Shown: piece after piece, positions 1-6,706 of the stretch
Layout: each line of letters starts with the position of its first letter
Position numbering within the stretch: position 1 is the stretch's first letter
Origin: CAYNJF01 sp964351745
Lineage (GTDB): Bacteria > Pseudomonadota > Gammaproteobacteria > Berkiellales > Berkiellaceae
Reading direction: 5' to 3'
NCBI GenBank assembly: GCA_964351745.1
Contig: CAYGPI010000069.1
Coordinates: 1-14,280, forward strand
Length of the DNA stretch: 14,280 nt
The notes under the pieces: model-generated
The model's database searches: none
Seen by the model: the letters and a program-made list of their open reading frames with translations, nothing else
What the model was told of the DNA's origin: nothing
Translations under genes and position numbers: made by a program

Positions 1-41
1 ATCCAACACTCTTCAAACTTGCGTCTCTTCACTTGTAACAT
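1..41 (-). CDS. Possible 5' end of a gene cut by the window edge
   Basis: An ATG at 41-39 on the minus strand opens a frame that stays open to the edge and encodes 13 residues beginning MLQVKRRKFEECW. The fragment is too short to assign. Only a weak AAAG lies about six bases upstream as a ribosome binding site, and no clear promoter was found in the AT-rich DNA before it. It may be chance. Confidence 0.15.
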   Translation of the reverse strand, partial: MLQVKRRKFEECW

Positions 42-330
42 ATTGTCTTTATTGAAATTATTATTTAATTCAAATCAGAAAAATATTTAATTTTTTTTTT
101 CAATCTTCTAAAATATCGCATTCAACGTGATTATTTTGTTTTCGAGAAAAGGGAATGGACAACTTTTTAAGGCAAGCACTTTGAGTCGAGGATTTCCCAA
201 AAAGATGGATTAATGTCATTGAATTTTAATATAATTTTTTATATAGAGTGCAAATATTCAAGTAAAAATACTGTCTTCCAAGCAGCCTACACTGGTCAAA
301 GTTTCAGCCGCTTAAAGAATGGAGAAAAAA
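42..330. other. AT-rich intergenic region, no gene recognised
   Basis: This stretch lies downstream of the trx-like gene. It is strongly AT-rich and includes a run of ten T at 91-100. I see no RNA gene, no convincing hairpin terminator and no protein-like frame. A plus-strand frame starting at 213 runs antisense into the thioredoxin gene and is judged a shadow. Confidence 0.6.
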
Positions 331-699
331 TTAATCTTTTTCTGAGGGAGGATTTATTTGTTGGCGTAACATTTCAATATCTATTTGCTTTGCATCATGA
401 ACCAGCTGCGTCAAACTTGAGTTTGTTTGTACACCAGCCTCAGCAAAAACAGCAAACTCTCTTCTAAATATCATGAGGTAAGGAATCGATCGAATTTGAA
501 AATCTTCTGAAAGCTCTATTTCCTTTTCAATATCAATTTTAGCAAAAATCACATCAGGATTCTTTTCACTAACCTCTTGAAAAATTGGCGCAAAAGCTAG
601 ACAAGGTCCACACCAACTTGCCCAAAAATCAACAACAACACACTCATTGCCCTGAATGACTTTATCAAAACTGTCTTTTGTTAACGATAAGATCGCCAT
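331..699 (-). CDS. Thioredoxin-family protein
   Basis: The 122-residue protein is a single thioredoxin fold with no signal peptide or membrane segment, so it should act in the cytoplasm as a dithiol-disulfide reductase. The redox motif WCGPC is at residues 29-33 (Cys30, Cys33), preceded by the usual VVDFWASWC strand, and the cis-proline is in RSIPY (Pro73). It departs from E. coli TrxA in two ways: the loop after the cis-Pro strand reads FRREF where TrxA has FKNGE, losing a conserved glycine, and the C-terminus has a polar tail of about 15 residues. It follows adk by 11 bp. Its ribosome binding site TAAGGA overlaps the adk stop codon, eight bases before the ATG, so the two are very probably one operon. 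It could be a second, specialised thioredoxin rather than the housekeeping one. Confidence 0.9.
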   Translation of the reverse strand: MAILSLTKDSFDKVIQGNECVVVDFWASWCGPCLAFAPIFQEVSEKNPDVIFAKIDIEKEIELSEDFQIRSIPYLMIFRREFAVFAEAGVQTNSSLTQLVHDAKQIDIEMLRQQINPPSEKD

Positions 700-710
700 A
701 ATGCCAGTCC

Positions 711-1358
711 TTAAATTAAAATGTCCGTTAAGATCTCAGTAATCTGCTCTAATGGTTGAGCACCATCAATTTTATGATATGACAAAGATTGCATATCTTG
801 AGTCATTTGCTGATAAAAAAATGCAACCGGTTGGGTTTGCTCGCGATAAATCTTCAATCGATTTCTAATGGTCTCTTCTTGATCATCGTCTCGCTGAATC
901 AATGGCTCCTGGGTGACATCGTCAAAACCAGCACTTTTAGGAGGCGCCGACTCAACATGATAAATTCGGCCAGACGCAGGATGTATTCTTCTGCCGCTTA
1001 AACGTTTAACGATGACATCATCTGAGACATCGATTTCTAAAACTTTATCAATCTGAACTTGGGAATTTTGTAAACTTTCAGCTTGGGGAACTGTTCTAGG
1101 AAACCCATCAAGCAAAAATCCTTGATGACAGTCTGGTCTCTCAATGCGCTGCTTCACAAGACCTATCATGATATCATCCGAAATAAGACGACCTTGACTC
1201 ATAACCTCTTTCGCTCTTTGGCCTAGAGGCGTGCCTTCGCTAACAGCTTGGCGCAGCATATCACCTGTTGCAATAATAGGGATATTGAGCTTCTCTTGAA
1301 TTAGTTTTGCCTGGGTGCCCTTTCCGGCCCCTGGTGGCCCCAATAATACCACTCGCAT
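711..1358 (-). CDS. adk: Adenylate kinase
   Basis: It catalyses ATP + AMP = 2 ADP in the cytoplasm. The 215-residue product has the family features in order: the P-loop GPPGAGKGT at residues 7-15, the NMP-binding segment around ATGDMLRQAV, the DGFPRT motif, and the long-form LID region beginning SGRRIHPASGRIYHV. The LID contains no cysteines, so it is the non-zinc type as in E. coli. The C-terminal segment with RDDDQEETIRNRL is also present. The frame is open upstream to 1460, but the start at 1358 is preferred because the protein then begins MRVVLLGPPG as the family does, GGAG lies ten bases before it, and the extension would run into the upstream HDOD gene. A good promoter lies in the 65-bp gap upstream. 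The trx-like gene follows 11 bp downstream. Confidence 0.97.
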   Translation of the reverse strand: MRVVLLGPPGAGKGTQAKLIQEKLNIPIIATGDMLRQAVSEGTPLGQRAKEVMSQGRLISDDIMIGLVKQRIERPDCHQGFLLDGFPRTVPQAESLQNSQVQIDKVLEIDVSDDVIVKRLSGRRIHPASGRIYHVESAPPKSAGFDDVTQEPLIQRDDDQEETIRNRLKIYREQTQPVAFFYQQMTQDMQSLSYHKIDGAQPLEQITEILTDILI

Positions 1359-1386
1359 AGTTACCCGCTCCACGGTCAAATGGAAC

Positions 1387-1415
1387 AGTATACCAGACAG
1401 CACATACTTTGTCCT
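1387..1415 (-). promoter_or_regulatory. adk promoter with extended -10
   Basis: Read on the minus strand, AGGACA (1415-1410, four of six matches to TTGACA) is followed after exactly 17 bp by TATACT (1392-1387). The -10 box is preceded by TGG, giving an extended -10. The predicted RNA start near 1380 leaves a leader of about 21 bases containing the adk ribosome binding site. It gives adk-trx a promoter separate from the HDOD gene. Confidence 0.6.
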
Positions 1416-1423
1416 GCCGTAAC

Positions 1424-2842
1424 CTAGCGAGCAATGCCATGACGACAATGGCTTTTGCACTTAATATAGGACTGACATCTCTCTAATGCCTGCTTAACCA
1501 TGTCAGAAGTCAAACCTATAGATTCAAGTGACAACTGTGAGAGCGGCTCATAAAATCCATCTCCTAGCTCCCTTTCTTTTAAAAGACTATTGACTATCTT
1601 TAGAAGCTGTATGTATTGCTGGTGATCACCTTGATATTGAGGGGCATGGTGATATTTGGCTGCGGCAATGACTTCTGGTGCCAAACTCCATGACTGTAAA
1701 AGCCATGCTCCCATTCCAGCATGACCCACTTTAAGAGCATGCTTCGCTTGCCCCATGCCAAGAATTTTTTCTTCAAGATAACCAATTGGCGCATGTGGCT
1801 CAAGTTCTGCCATTTTATTTAACATTTTAAACTCTGGTTGAAACAAATGACCAAAAAGTAAAAAACCAAAATTATGCATCAAGCCACACATAAATGCTGT
1901 GGTTGGATTCAAATTGGGGTCGTGAGAAGATTGGCCTAAATCTGCACACAAATGAGCACAACACAAAGTATGATGCCAAAACGCATCAAGACCTAAAGGA
2001 CCACTGCGAGGCACTTGAAAAATTCGGCCAGCAACCGCGCCCATCACCATTAAACCAACTCTTTTAGCACCTAGCTCATCAATGACTTGCGCGACACTTG
2101 TCATTTGCGACATGGCAACAGAATCAGCATACTGAACCAACCAATAACTCGCATTTGGATCTTGCTCTATCAACTGTATCAGCGCATTCTTATCTACTGA
2201 CTCTTGACGCAAGGATGTTAAGATAGCTTGAGCATAACTTGGCAAAGGAGGTAATGGATAAATGGCCTCGATGCTCTTTGCCATTTCATCAACACGAGGT
2301 GTATGGATCTTTACAAGATTATCTTGTAAATCTTTAGAATGCTCCCAATGGCAAGCTGCCGTGTCTTTTGCCGTAAGAGGAACACTGATACGTGTCCAAA
2401 CGGCTTGGCTTTGTATAAATCTAAAATCGAGCTGGCTCATTTTAATCACAGAGGTATGCGTACCTGGCTCAAAATAAATAAAGGGCTGAGCTGTCAAACA
2501 AGAATCAATCACTATCTTTAGCCCATATGGCTCACCAATCACAGGGTGAGAACCAGGCTCACAATCAAAGAAAATACGATCTACCTTTTCACCCTCTAAC
2601 ACCTTAAGTTGACGCTTAAGACGTTTGTTTATGAGTGAAAAGTCGAGTTTATGAGATAGCGGAACAACAGCAAGAATAAGACCTTGATGATCACCAAGCA
2701 ATACAGATCTTGCAAAAGCATCTGGACAAATTTTCAGTATTTTTTGAGCATCATCTAAAGTCACCGTTCTCACATGTGAAAAAGATTGGAACTTAATTCG
2801 ATATTGATTAAAAACTTTAATTAAGCTTGCAGCAATATTCAT
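1424..2842 (-). CDS. YbaK-like / HDOD two-domain protein
   Basis: The 472-residue soluble protein joins two known modules. Residues about 15-145 resemble the YbaK/ProX aminoacyl-tRNA deacylase fold: a FARSVLLGDHQGLILAV strand pair, a GEPYGLKIVID segment and a FEPGTHTSVIKMS strand. The position that carries the catalytic lysine in YbaK (AKT/AKS context) is Arg45 here, so deacylase activity is doubtful. Residues about 195-395 form an HDOD domain: LPPLPSYAQAI, then IEQDP, then the degenerate HD site GLMHNFG with Asn instead of Asp, and a later YHHAP. HDOD domains are usually signalling or scaffold modules rather than hydrolases. An upstream TTG at 2854 preceded by TTAGG is an alternative start adding four residues; the ATG is kept. 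The partner and role are unknown; a regulatory sensor is inferred. It has its own promoter, and the adk promoter follows it. Confidence 0.8.
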   Translation of the reverse strand: MNIAASLIKVFNQYRIKFQSFSHVRTVTLDDAQKILKICPDAFARSVLLGDHQGLILAVVPLSHKLDFSLINKRLKRQLKVLEGEKVDRIFFDCEPGSHPVIGEPYGLKIVIDSCLTAQPFIYFEPGTHTSVIKMSQLDFRFIQSQAVWTRISVPLTAKDTAACHWEHSKDLQDNLVKIHTPRVDEMAKSIEAIYPLPPLPSYAQAILTSLRQESVDKNALIQLIEQDPNASYWLVQYADSVAMSQMTSVAQVIDELGAKRVGLMVMGAVAGRIFQVPRSGPLGLDAFWHHTLCCAHLCADLGQSSHDPNLNPTTAFMCGLMHNFGFLLFGHLFQPEFKMLNKMAELEPHAPIGYLEEKILGMGQAKHALKVGHAGMGAWLLQSWSLAPEVIAAAKYHHAPQYQGDHQQYIQLLKIVNSLLKERELGDGFYEPLSQLSLESIGLTSDMVKQALERCQSYIKCKSHCRHGIAR

Positions 2843-2899
2843 AACCTGTTTCAACTAACCTAATTTCGCCAGAACAAAAAAAATAGAGTGTATCTAATA

Positions 2900-2927
2900 A
2901 TCATAGCAAGTCAGAATACAATTGCCA
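2900..2927 (-). promoter_or_regulatory. Candidate promoter of the YbaK-HDOD gene
   Basis: On the minus strand TGGCAA (2927-2922, three of six matches) lies 16 bp before TATGAT (2905-2900, five of six). TGC directly precedes the -10 box, making it an extended -10. The predicted start near 2893 leaves a leader of about 50 bases to the ATG. The gap between ppc and this gene shows no obvious terminator hairpin, so read-through from ppc is also possible. Confidence 0.4.
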
Positions 2928-2935
2928 CAACCGAC

Positions 2936-5578
2936 CTAACCTGTATTGCGCATCCCCGCTGCAATACCACTAATGCTGACCAATAGGGCATCCCGGAGAT
3001 AAGGATCCAATTTTTCAGGGTGTCGCCTTGTTCGATACAAACACTCTGCCTGCAAGACATGAATAGGATAAACATAAGGTGTTCTAACCTGCAATGATCG
3101 ATCAAGCGTTGGATTATCTTGTAACAAACGATCCTCCCCTAAGCGCTCTAACAGTATCGCTGTTGTTTGACTAAATTGGCCCCTTAGCTGCTCCCCCACG
3201 CCTATTAATGATTTTGGTGCTAAACGTGTTTCGTAGTGAAAAGCAATCATTGGCGAAGCCTTAGCCAAGACCATCTCGATTAAGCTAATTAACGAAGCAA
3301 AAAAAGGCCATTGTTCAAGCATGCCATTTATGTTATCTAACTCATGTCTTTCAAGACGCCTAAGAGCTTCACCTACCCCAAGCCAAGCAGGCACCATCAT
3401 CCTATTTTGCATCCAAGCAAAAATCCAAGGAATGGCTCTCATATCTTCAATGCCTGATTTTTTTCCTCGTTTGAGGGGTCTTGAGCCTATAAATAGTTTT
3501 CCCAACTCATCTATCGGTGTGACGGCTTTAAAATAATCATAAAATAATGGATCTTGATAAACACTTTCTCTAAATTGATTCCTTGAAACAACACTTAGCT
3601 TATCCATCACTTCTCGCCACGGCTCTAATGGCACTGGTGGTGGATTGCAGTAAGCATCCATGATAGCACTAGAATATAGCTCTAAAGTGCGCTGGGCATT
3701 TTGAGGAAAACCAAATTTATGCCTGATGACCTCTCCTTGCTCAGTGATTCGCAAACTTCCCTGCACAGCTCCTGGCGGTTGAGAAAGTATGGCCATATGA
3801 GCTGGTGCTCCTCCCCGGCCAACGGTTCCACCTCTCCCATGAAATAAAGTCAAACTAATTTTATGTTTCTTAGCCACTTTGACTAAAGATTCTTGGGCTT
3901 TATATAAACCCCAACCTGCAGCCATCATACCCGCATCTTTGGCTGAATCTGAATAGCCAATCATCACTTCTTGTTTATTACCAATCAGGTTTCTATAACT
4001 TTTAATCTGAAAGAGCTTGTCCATACAAAGTGAGGCACTATCTAAATCTTTCAGCGTTTCAAAAAGAGGCGAAACCGGCATTAACACTTTAACACCAGCA
4101 AGTGCCTGCAGAGCACAGACTTGAACGATATCAAGAGGACAACTCGCCATAGATATCACATAAGAGCCAAAGGTTCCTGTGGGTTGAGTTGCGATAAGCT
4201 TAAAAGTTTGCCAAACCTCCAAAAGGAAAGGCTCCAATGCTTGCTCATTGACTTGCAAAGCCACCTGGCCTTCAACCACGCTCAAAAGGGTGCTGACTTT
4301 TAAGTCTTCGTCAATATTAGGGTCTTGATCATTTTGAACTAAAATAGCATCCATCAACGCTGTATGTACTGAAGATTCTTGCCGAATATCTAATCGAAGC
4401 AAACTCAAACCAAAACAATGAACCTTACGTATGAGATCTAAAAGTGAACCATTGGCAATAACTTCGGCACCTGTTTTAATTAAAGAGTTATAACAGAGCA
4501 TCAAAGGCTCCAACAATTGAGATAGCTCGGTAATACCTTGATCTTGTCTTTGACTCTGCCCACTCTCTAATTGATCTTTAGCCCAATCTCTGGTTTTGAT
4601 AATCTCTTGTCGTAACGCTTTAAGAACGAACCGATAGGGCTCTTCTTTGCCCTCAGTTTGCTTCATCAGGGATGGACTGCCTGTACGCATAGAAAGCTCC
4701 GCACTTAACGAATCAATATCACGCTCATACAAGTTAGCCGCATACCAACGAGACATCATGCAAACTTCTCTCGTCACTTCATGAGTCACATTTGGATTGC
4801 CATCTCTATCACCTCCCATCCATGATCCAAATTTAATCGGCGAGGCATCAAGAGGTAAAGACGACTTTGTATTGGCCTCTAGCTCATCATTCAAGCTTCG
4901 AACAAATTCAGGCACAGTCTTCCATAGACTATTTTCAATGATCGCCAATCCCCACTTGGCCTCATCAATGGGCGTTGGTTTTTTACGTCGAATCTCATCC
5001 GTTAACCAAACTGCTGTGATTTCTCTTTTTAAAGTCTCATGAGTTTGAGCTATTTCATGAGGCGTCAAGTCTTCTCTATCTAAGTGTTGCAAACTCTGCC
5101 TAATCGTCTCAAATTTTTGAATCAATGTTCGTCTCAAGACTTCTGTAGGATGAGCCGTTAAAACAAGCTCTAGTTTGATAGACAAAGCCGCTTGTTTTAT
5201 TTTTCTCGATGAGCACCCCTCATCCTTCAACTTTTTAAAAATCCACGGCAACGAGCCTTTTTGGTGACTTTGTGGATGATGCAATTGATGCCAATGAGTG
5301 CGGCGAATACGATGGTGACTCTCAGCAATATTCGCCAAATTTAAAAAATGGCTGTAACTTCGAAGCACACCATGGATTTCTTTAGACGAGAGTTTTTGCA
5401 AGGCACAGACAAGTTCATCGTACTTATTGGGAGCATGCAAGTGAGCTTCTATAGAGAGCTTTCGTATTTTCTCTACGGTTTTGTAAATTGACTCACCCAC
5501 TTGCTCTCTTAGAACAGTGCCAAGAATTTCACCAAGCAACTTTACATTATGATTTAACAATTTATTATGACTTTTCAT
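2936..5578 (-). CDS. ppc: Phosphoenolpyruvate carboxylase
   Basis: It carboxylates phosphoenolpyruvate with bicarbonate to oxaloacetate, replenishing the TCA cycle. The 880-residue length matches the roughly 883 residues of E. coli Ppc. The first catalytic histidine is in VLTAHPTE (His143), followed by GSWMGGDRDGNPNVT, SLLRLDIRQESS, the MIGYSDSAKDAG motif, and the second active-site loop FHGRGGTVGRGG (His580, Arg588). The protein ends with the canonical SGIAAGMRNTG. No frameshift or missing active-site residue was seen. ATG at 5578 is chosen. A TTG at 5584 would add two residues and sits about 11 bases after TAAGG, the only Shine-Dalgarno-like sequence, so it cannot be excluded. The gene is divergent from the LOG-family gene. 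Confidence 0.98.
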   Translation of the reverse strand: MKSHNKLLNHNVKLLGEILGTVLREQVGESIYKTVEKIRKLSIEAHLHAPNKYDELVCALQKLSSKEIHGVLRSYSHFLNLANIAESHHRIRRTHWHQLHHPQSHQKGSLPWIFKKLKDEGCSSRKIKQAALSIKLELVLTAHPTEVLRRTLIQKFETIRQSLQHLDREDLTPHEIAQTHETLKREITAVWLTDEIRRKKPTPIDEAKWGLAIIENSLWKTVPEFVRSLNDELEANTKSSLPLDASPIKFGSWMGGDRDGNPNVTHEVTREVCMMSRWYAANLYERDIDSLSAELSMRTGSPSLMKQTEGKEEPYRFVLKALRQEIIKTRDWAKDQLESGQSQRQDQGITELSQLLEPLMLCYNSLIKTGAEVIANGSLLDLIRKVHCFGLSLLRLDIRQESSVHTALMDAILVQNDQDPNIDEDLKVSTLLSVVEGQVALQVNEQALEPFLLEVWQTFKLIATQPTGTFGSYVISMASCPLDIVQVCALQALAGVKVLMPVSPLFETLKDLDSASLCMDKLFQIKSYRNLIGNKQEVMIGYSDSAKDAGMMAAGWGLYKAQESLVKVAKKHKISLTLFHGRGGTVGRGGAPAHMAILSQPPGAVQGSLRITEQGEVIRHKFGFPQNAQRTLELYSSAIMDAYCNPPPVPLEPWREVMDKLSVVSRNQFRESVYQDPLFYDYFKAVTPIDELGKLFIGSRPLKRGKKSGIEDMRAIPWIFAWMQNRMMVPAWLGVGEALRRLERHELDNINGMLEQWPFFASLISLIEMVLAKASPMIAFHYETRLAPKSLIGVGEQLRGQFSQTTAILLERLGEDRLLQDNPTLDRSLQVRTPYVYPIHVLQAECLYRTRRHPEKLDPYLRDALLVSISGIAAGMRNTG

Positions 5579-5633
5579 AAACAATTAGCTTAAGACCTTA
5601 TACATATCCTATCAATCTAGTATAAACTTATAT

Positions 5634-5642
5634 AGTATACCA
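5634..5642 (-). promoter_or_regulatory. Candidate ppc extended -10
   Basis: On the minus strand TGG followed by TATACT forms an extended -10, the same nine bases as the adk element. No good -35 box lies 16-18 bp upstream. The predicted RNA start near 5627 would give a leader of about 50 bases. Confidence 0.4.
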
Positions 5643-5697
5643 ATCATTAAAAATGATAGTTTAAATACTAACAAAGTTTATAAACTCATAACAAGTC

Positions 5698-5706
5698 TGG
5701 TATATT
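5698..5706 (+). promoter_or_regulatory. Candidate extended -10 of the LOG-family gene
   Basis: TGG (5698-5700) directly precedes TATATT (5701-5706). The predicted RNA start near 5713 leaves about 25 bases to the ATG at 5738, with AAGGA in between. No strong -35 hexamer is visible, which is common for extended -10 promoters. Confidence 0.45.
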
Positions 5707-5737
5707 TAAGATTGATTTGTTACATAAGGAAATGGTT

Positions 5738-6466
5738 ATGGCGAATAAAAAAGACCAAACAAAAAGGCCCCCATTAACCACGATTAATGATTCACTCATG
5801 AGTCACGAGTCATGGAAAATATTCCAAGTGGTAGCGGAATTTGTTGAGGGGTATGAGCGCTTAGTCCATATCCGTCCAAGCGTTAGTATTTTCGGCTCCG
5901 CAAGAACAGCGCCCGATAACCCTGTCTACAAGTTAACCCATGATATTGCTCTAGAGCTTTCAAATCATGGATTCTCCATTGTCACAGGCGGCGGACCAGG
6001 GGTTATGGAGGCTGGGAATAAAGGTGCTGTTAAAGGCAAATCATTAAGTGTCGGACTTAACATCGTCCTGCCAAATGAGGAATGCTCAAATGAGTATCAA
6101 GATATCTCGCTACGCTTTCGCCACTTTTTCACCCGCAAAGTCATGTTCGTCAAATATGCATCAGCCTACGTTGTGATGCCTGGCGGGTTTGGTACTTTAG
6201 ATGAGCTTGCTGAAATTTTAGCACTTATCCAAACAGACAAAACAAGAAAAATACCTGTTGTCTTAGTGGGCACCAAGTTTTGGACGCCTTTGATTGATTG
6301 GTTTAGAAACACCCTTCTTGTAGAAGGCACCATTCAAGAAAGTGATTTTGATTTATTTTCATTAGTCGATACACCTGCGCAAGTTTTGGCAGAGCTACAG
6401 GCTTTTTATAAAGATCGAAGTTTTGAGCCTTCTCCTAAAGAGCGAGCTTTAATGGCTGATCTATGA
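5738..6466 (+). CDS. LOG-family protein (nucleoside monophosphate phosphoribohydrolase-like)
   Basis: The 242-residue product belongs to the LOG/TIGR00730 Rossmann-fold family, whose characterised members release a base and ribose 5-phosphate from nucleoside monophosphates or cytokinin ribotides. The motifs are VSIFGSART near residue 49, the nucleotide-binding GGGPGVMEAGNKGA at 84-97, FFTRKVMFVKY at 130-140 with the family arginine, and the hallmark PGGFGTLDE at 148-156 with its catalytic glutamate. The N-terminal leader of about 40 residues and the length suggest one of the longer bacterial subtypes. Upstream TTG and ATG codons at 5717 and 5732 are in frame, but ATG 5738 is chosen because AAGGA lies seven bases before it. 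The physiological substrate cannot be read from sequence; nucleotide salvage or damage clearance is plausible. A strong terminator follows 16 bp after the stop. Confidence 0.9.
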   Translation: MANKKDQTKRPPLTTINDSLMSHESWKIFQVVAEFVEGYERLVHIRPSVSIFGSARTAPDNPVYKLTHDIALELSNHGFSIVTGGGPGVMEAGNKGAVKGKSLSVGLNIVLPNEECSNEYQDISLRFRHFFTRKVMFVKYASAYVVMPGGFGTLDELAEILALIQTDKTRKIPVVLVGTKFWTPLIDWFRNTLLVEGTIQESDFDLFSLVDTPAQVLAELQAFYKDRSFEPSPKERALMADL

Positions 6467-6482
6467 AACACCCCTAACCATG

Positions 6483-6510
6483 AAAAGCCTTCTTCATGAA
6501 GGCTTTTTTT
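6483..6510 (+). terminator. Intrinsic terminator of the LOG-family gene
   Basis: A perfect 10-bp stem, AAAAGCCTTC (6483-6492) with GAAGGCTTTT (6498-6507), encloses a five-base TTCAT loop and runs into a T tract to 6510. It begins 16 bp after the LOG stop codon and is the clearest terminator in the window. Confidence 0.92.
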
Positions 6511-6604
6511 ATGGATCCAACGAAGTCGAAAGCATCAACACAGAGCTCTCTTCGTAGGCTCCTTGTTACAATTTAAAACAAAACTCAGAGTATCCATTCT
6601 TCCC

Positions 6605-6632
6605 TAAACAACAACCACATACTGAGTATAAT
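6605..6632 (+). promoter_or_regulatory. Promoter of the coiled-coil gene with overlapping palindrome
   Basis: TAAACA (6605-6610, four of six matches to TTGACA) is 16 bp upstream of a perfect TATAAT (6627-6632). The palindrome ATACT-G-AGTAT (6619-6629) overlaps the -10 box, and a related palindrome ACTC-A-GAGT followed by AT lies at 6583-6593, upstream of the -35. The predicted RNA start is near 6639. The pair looks like a possible operator, but no regulator is recognised. Confidence 0.5.
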
Positions 6633-6706
6633 AACCGTACACCAGTTAACAAACTTATGTTATGATGACTCATGCTAAAAGCACGTTTATTGAGGAAGTA
6701 CACACT

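Larger units (their letters stand above)
5579..5737. promoter_or_regulatory. Divergent ppc / LOG intergenic control region
   Basis: This 159-bp AT-rich spacer must hold both promoters. It contains an inverted repeat ATCATT-AAA-AATGAT (5643-5657), a perfect 12-bp palindrome AGTTTATAAACT (5675-5686), and the 12-mer TATAAACTTATA (5621-5632), repeated with one mismatch at 5679-5690. The first inverted repeat lies immediately upstream of the ppc extended -10, where an operator could affect RNA polymerase. No known regulator is recognised from these sites. Confidence 0.5.

Noticed and set aside
323..343. AGAAAAA/TTTTTCT inverted repeat over the thioredoxin stop
   Set aside because: The stem is only A-T pairs with one G-C, spans the stop codon and has no proper U tract after it; not a credible terminator.
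213..467. 84-residue plus-strand frame
   Set aside because: Its second half is antisense to the thioredoxin gene and its first half is low-complexity AT-rich DNA.
1359..1460. N-terminal extension of adenylate kinase to 1460
   Set aside because: The extra 34 residues do not resemble the family, run through the adk promoter and the HDOD 3' end, and the internal ATG has a good GGAG site.
6519..6554. ACGAAG/CTTCGT inverted repeat with AGAGCTCT inside
   Set aside because: The six-bp arms are separated by 24 bp, with no link to a promoter or gene end; chance is likely.
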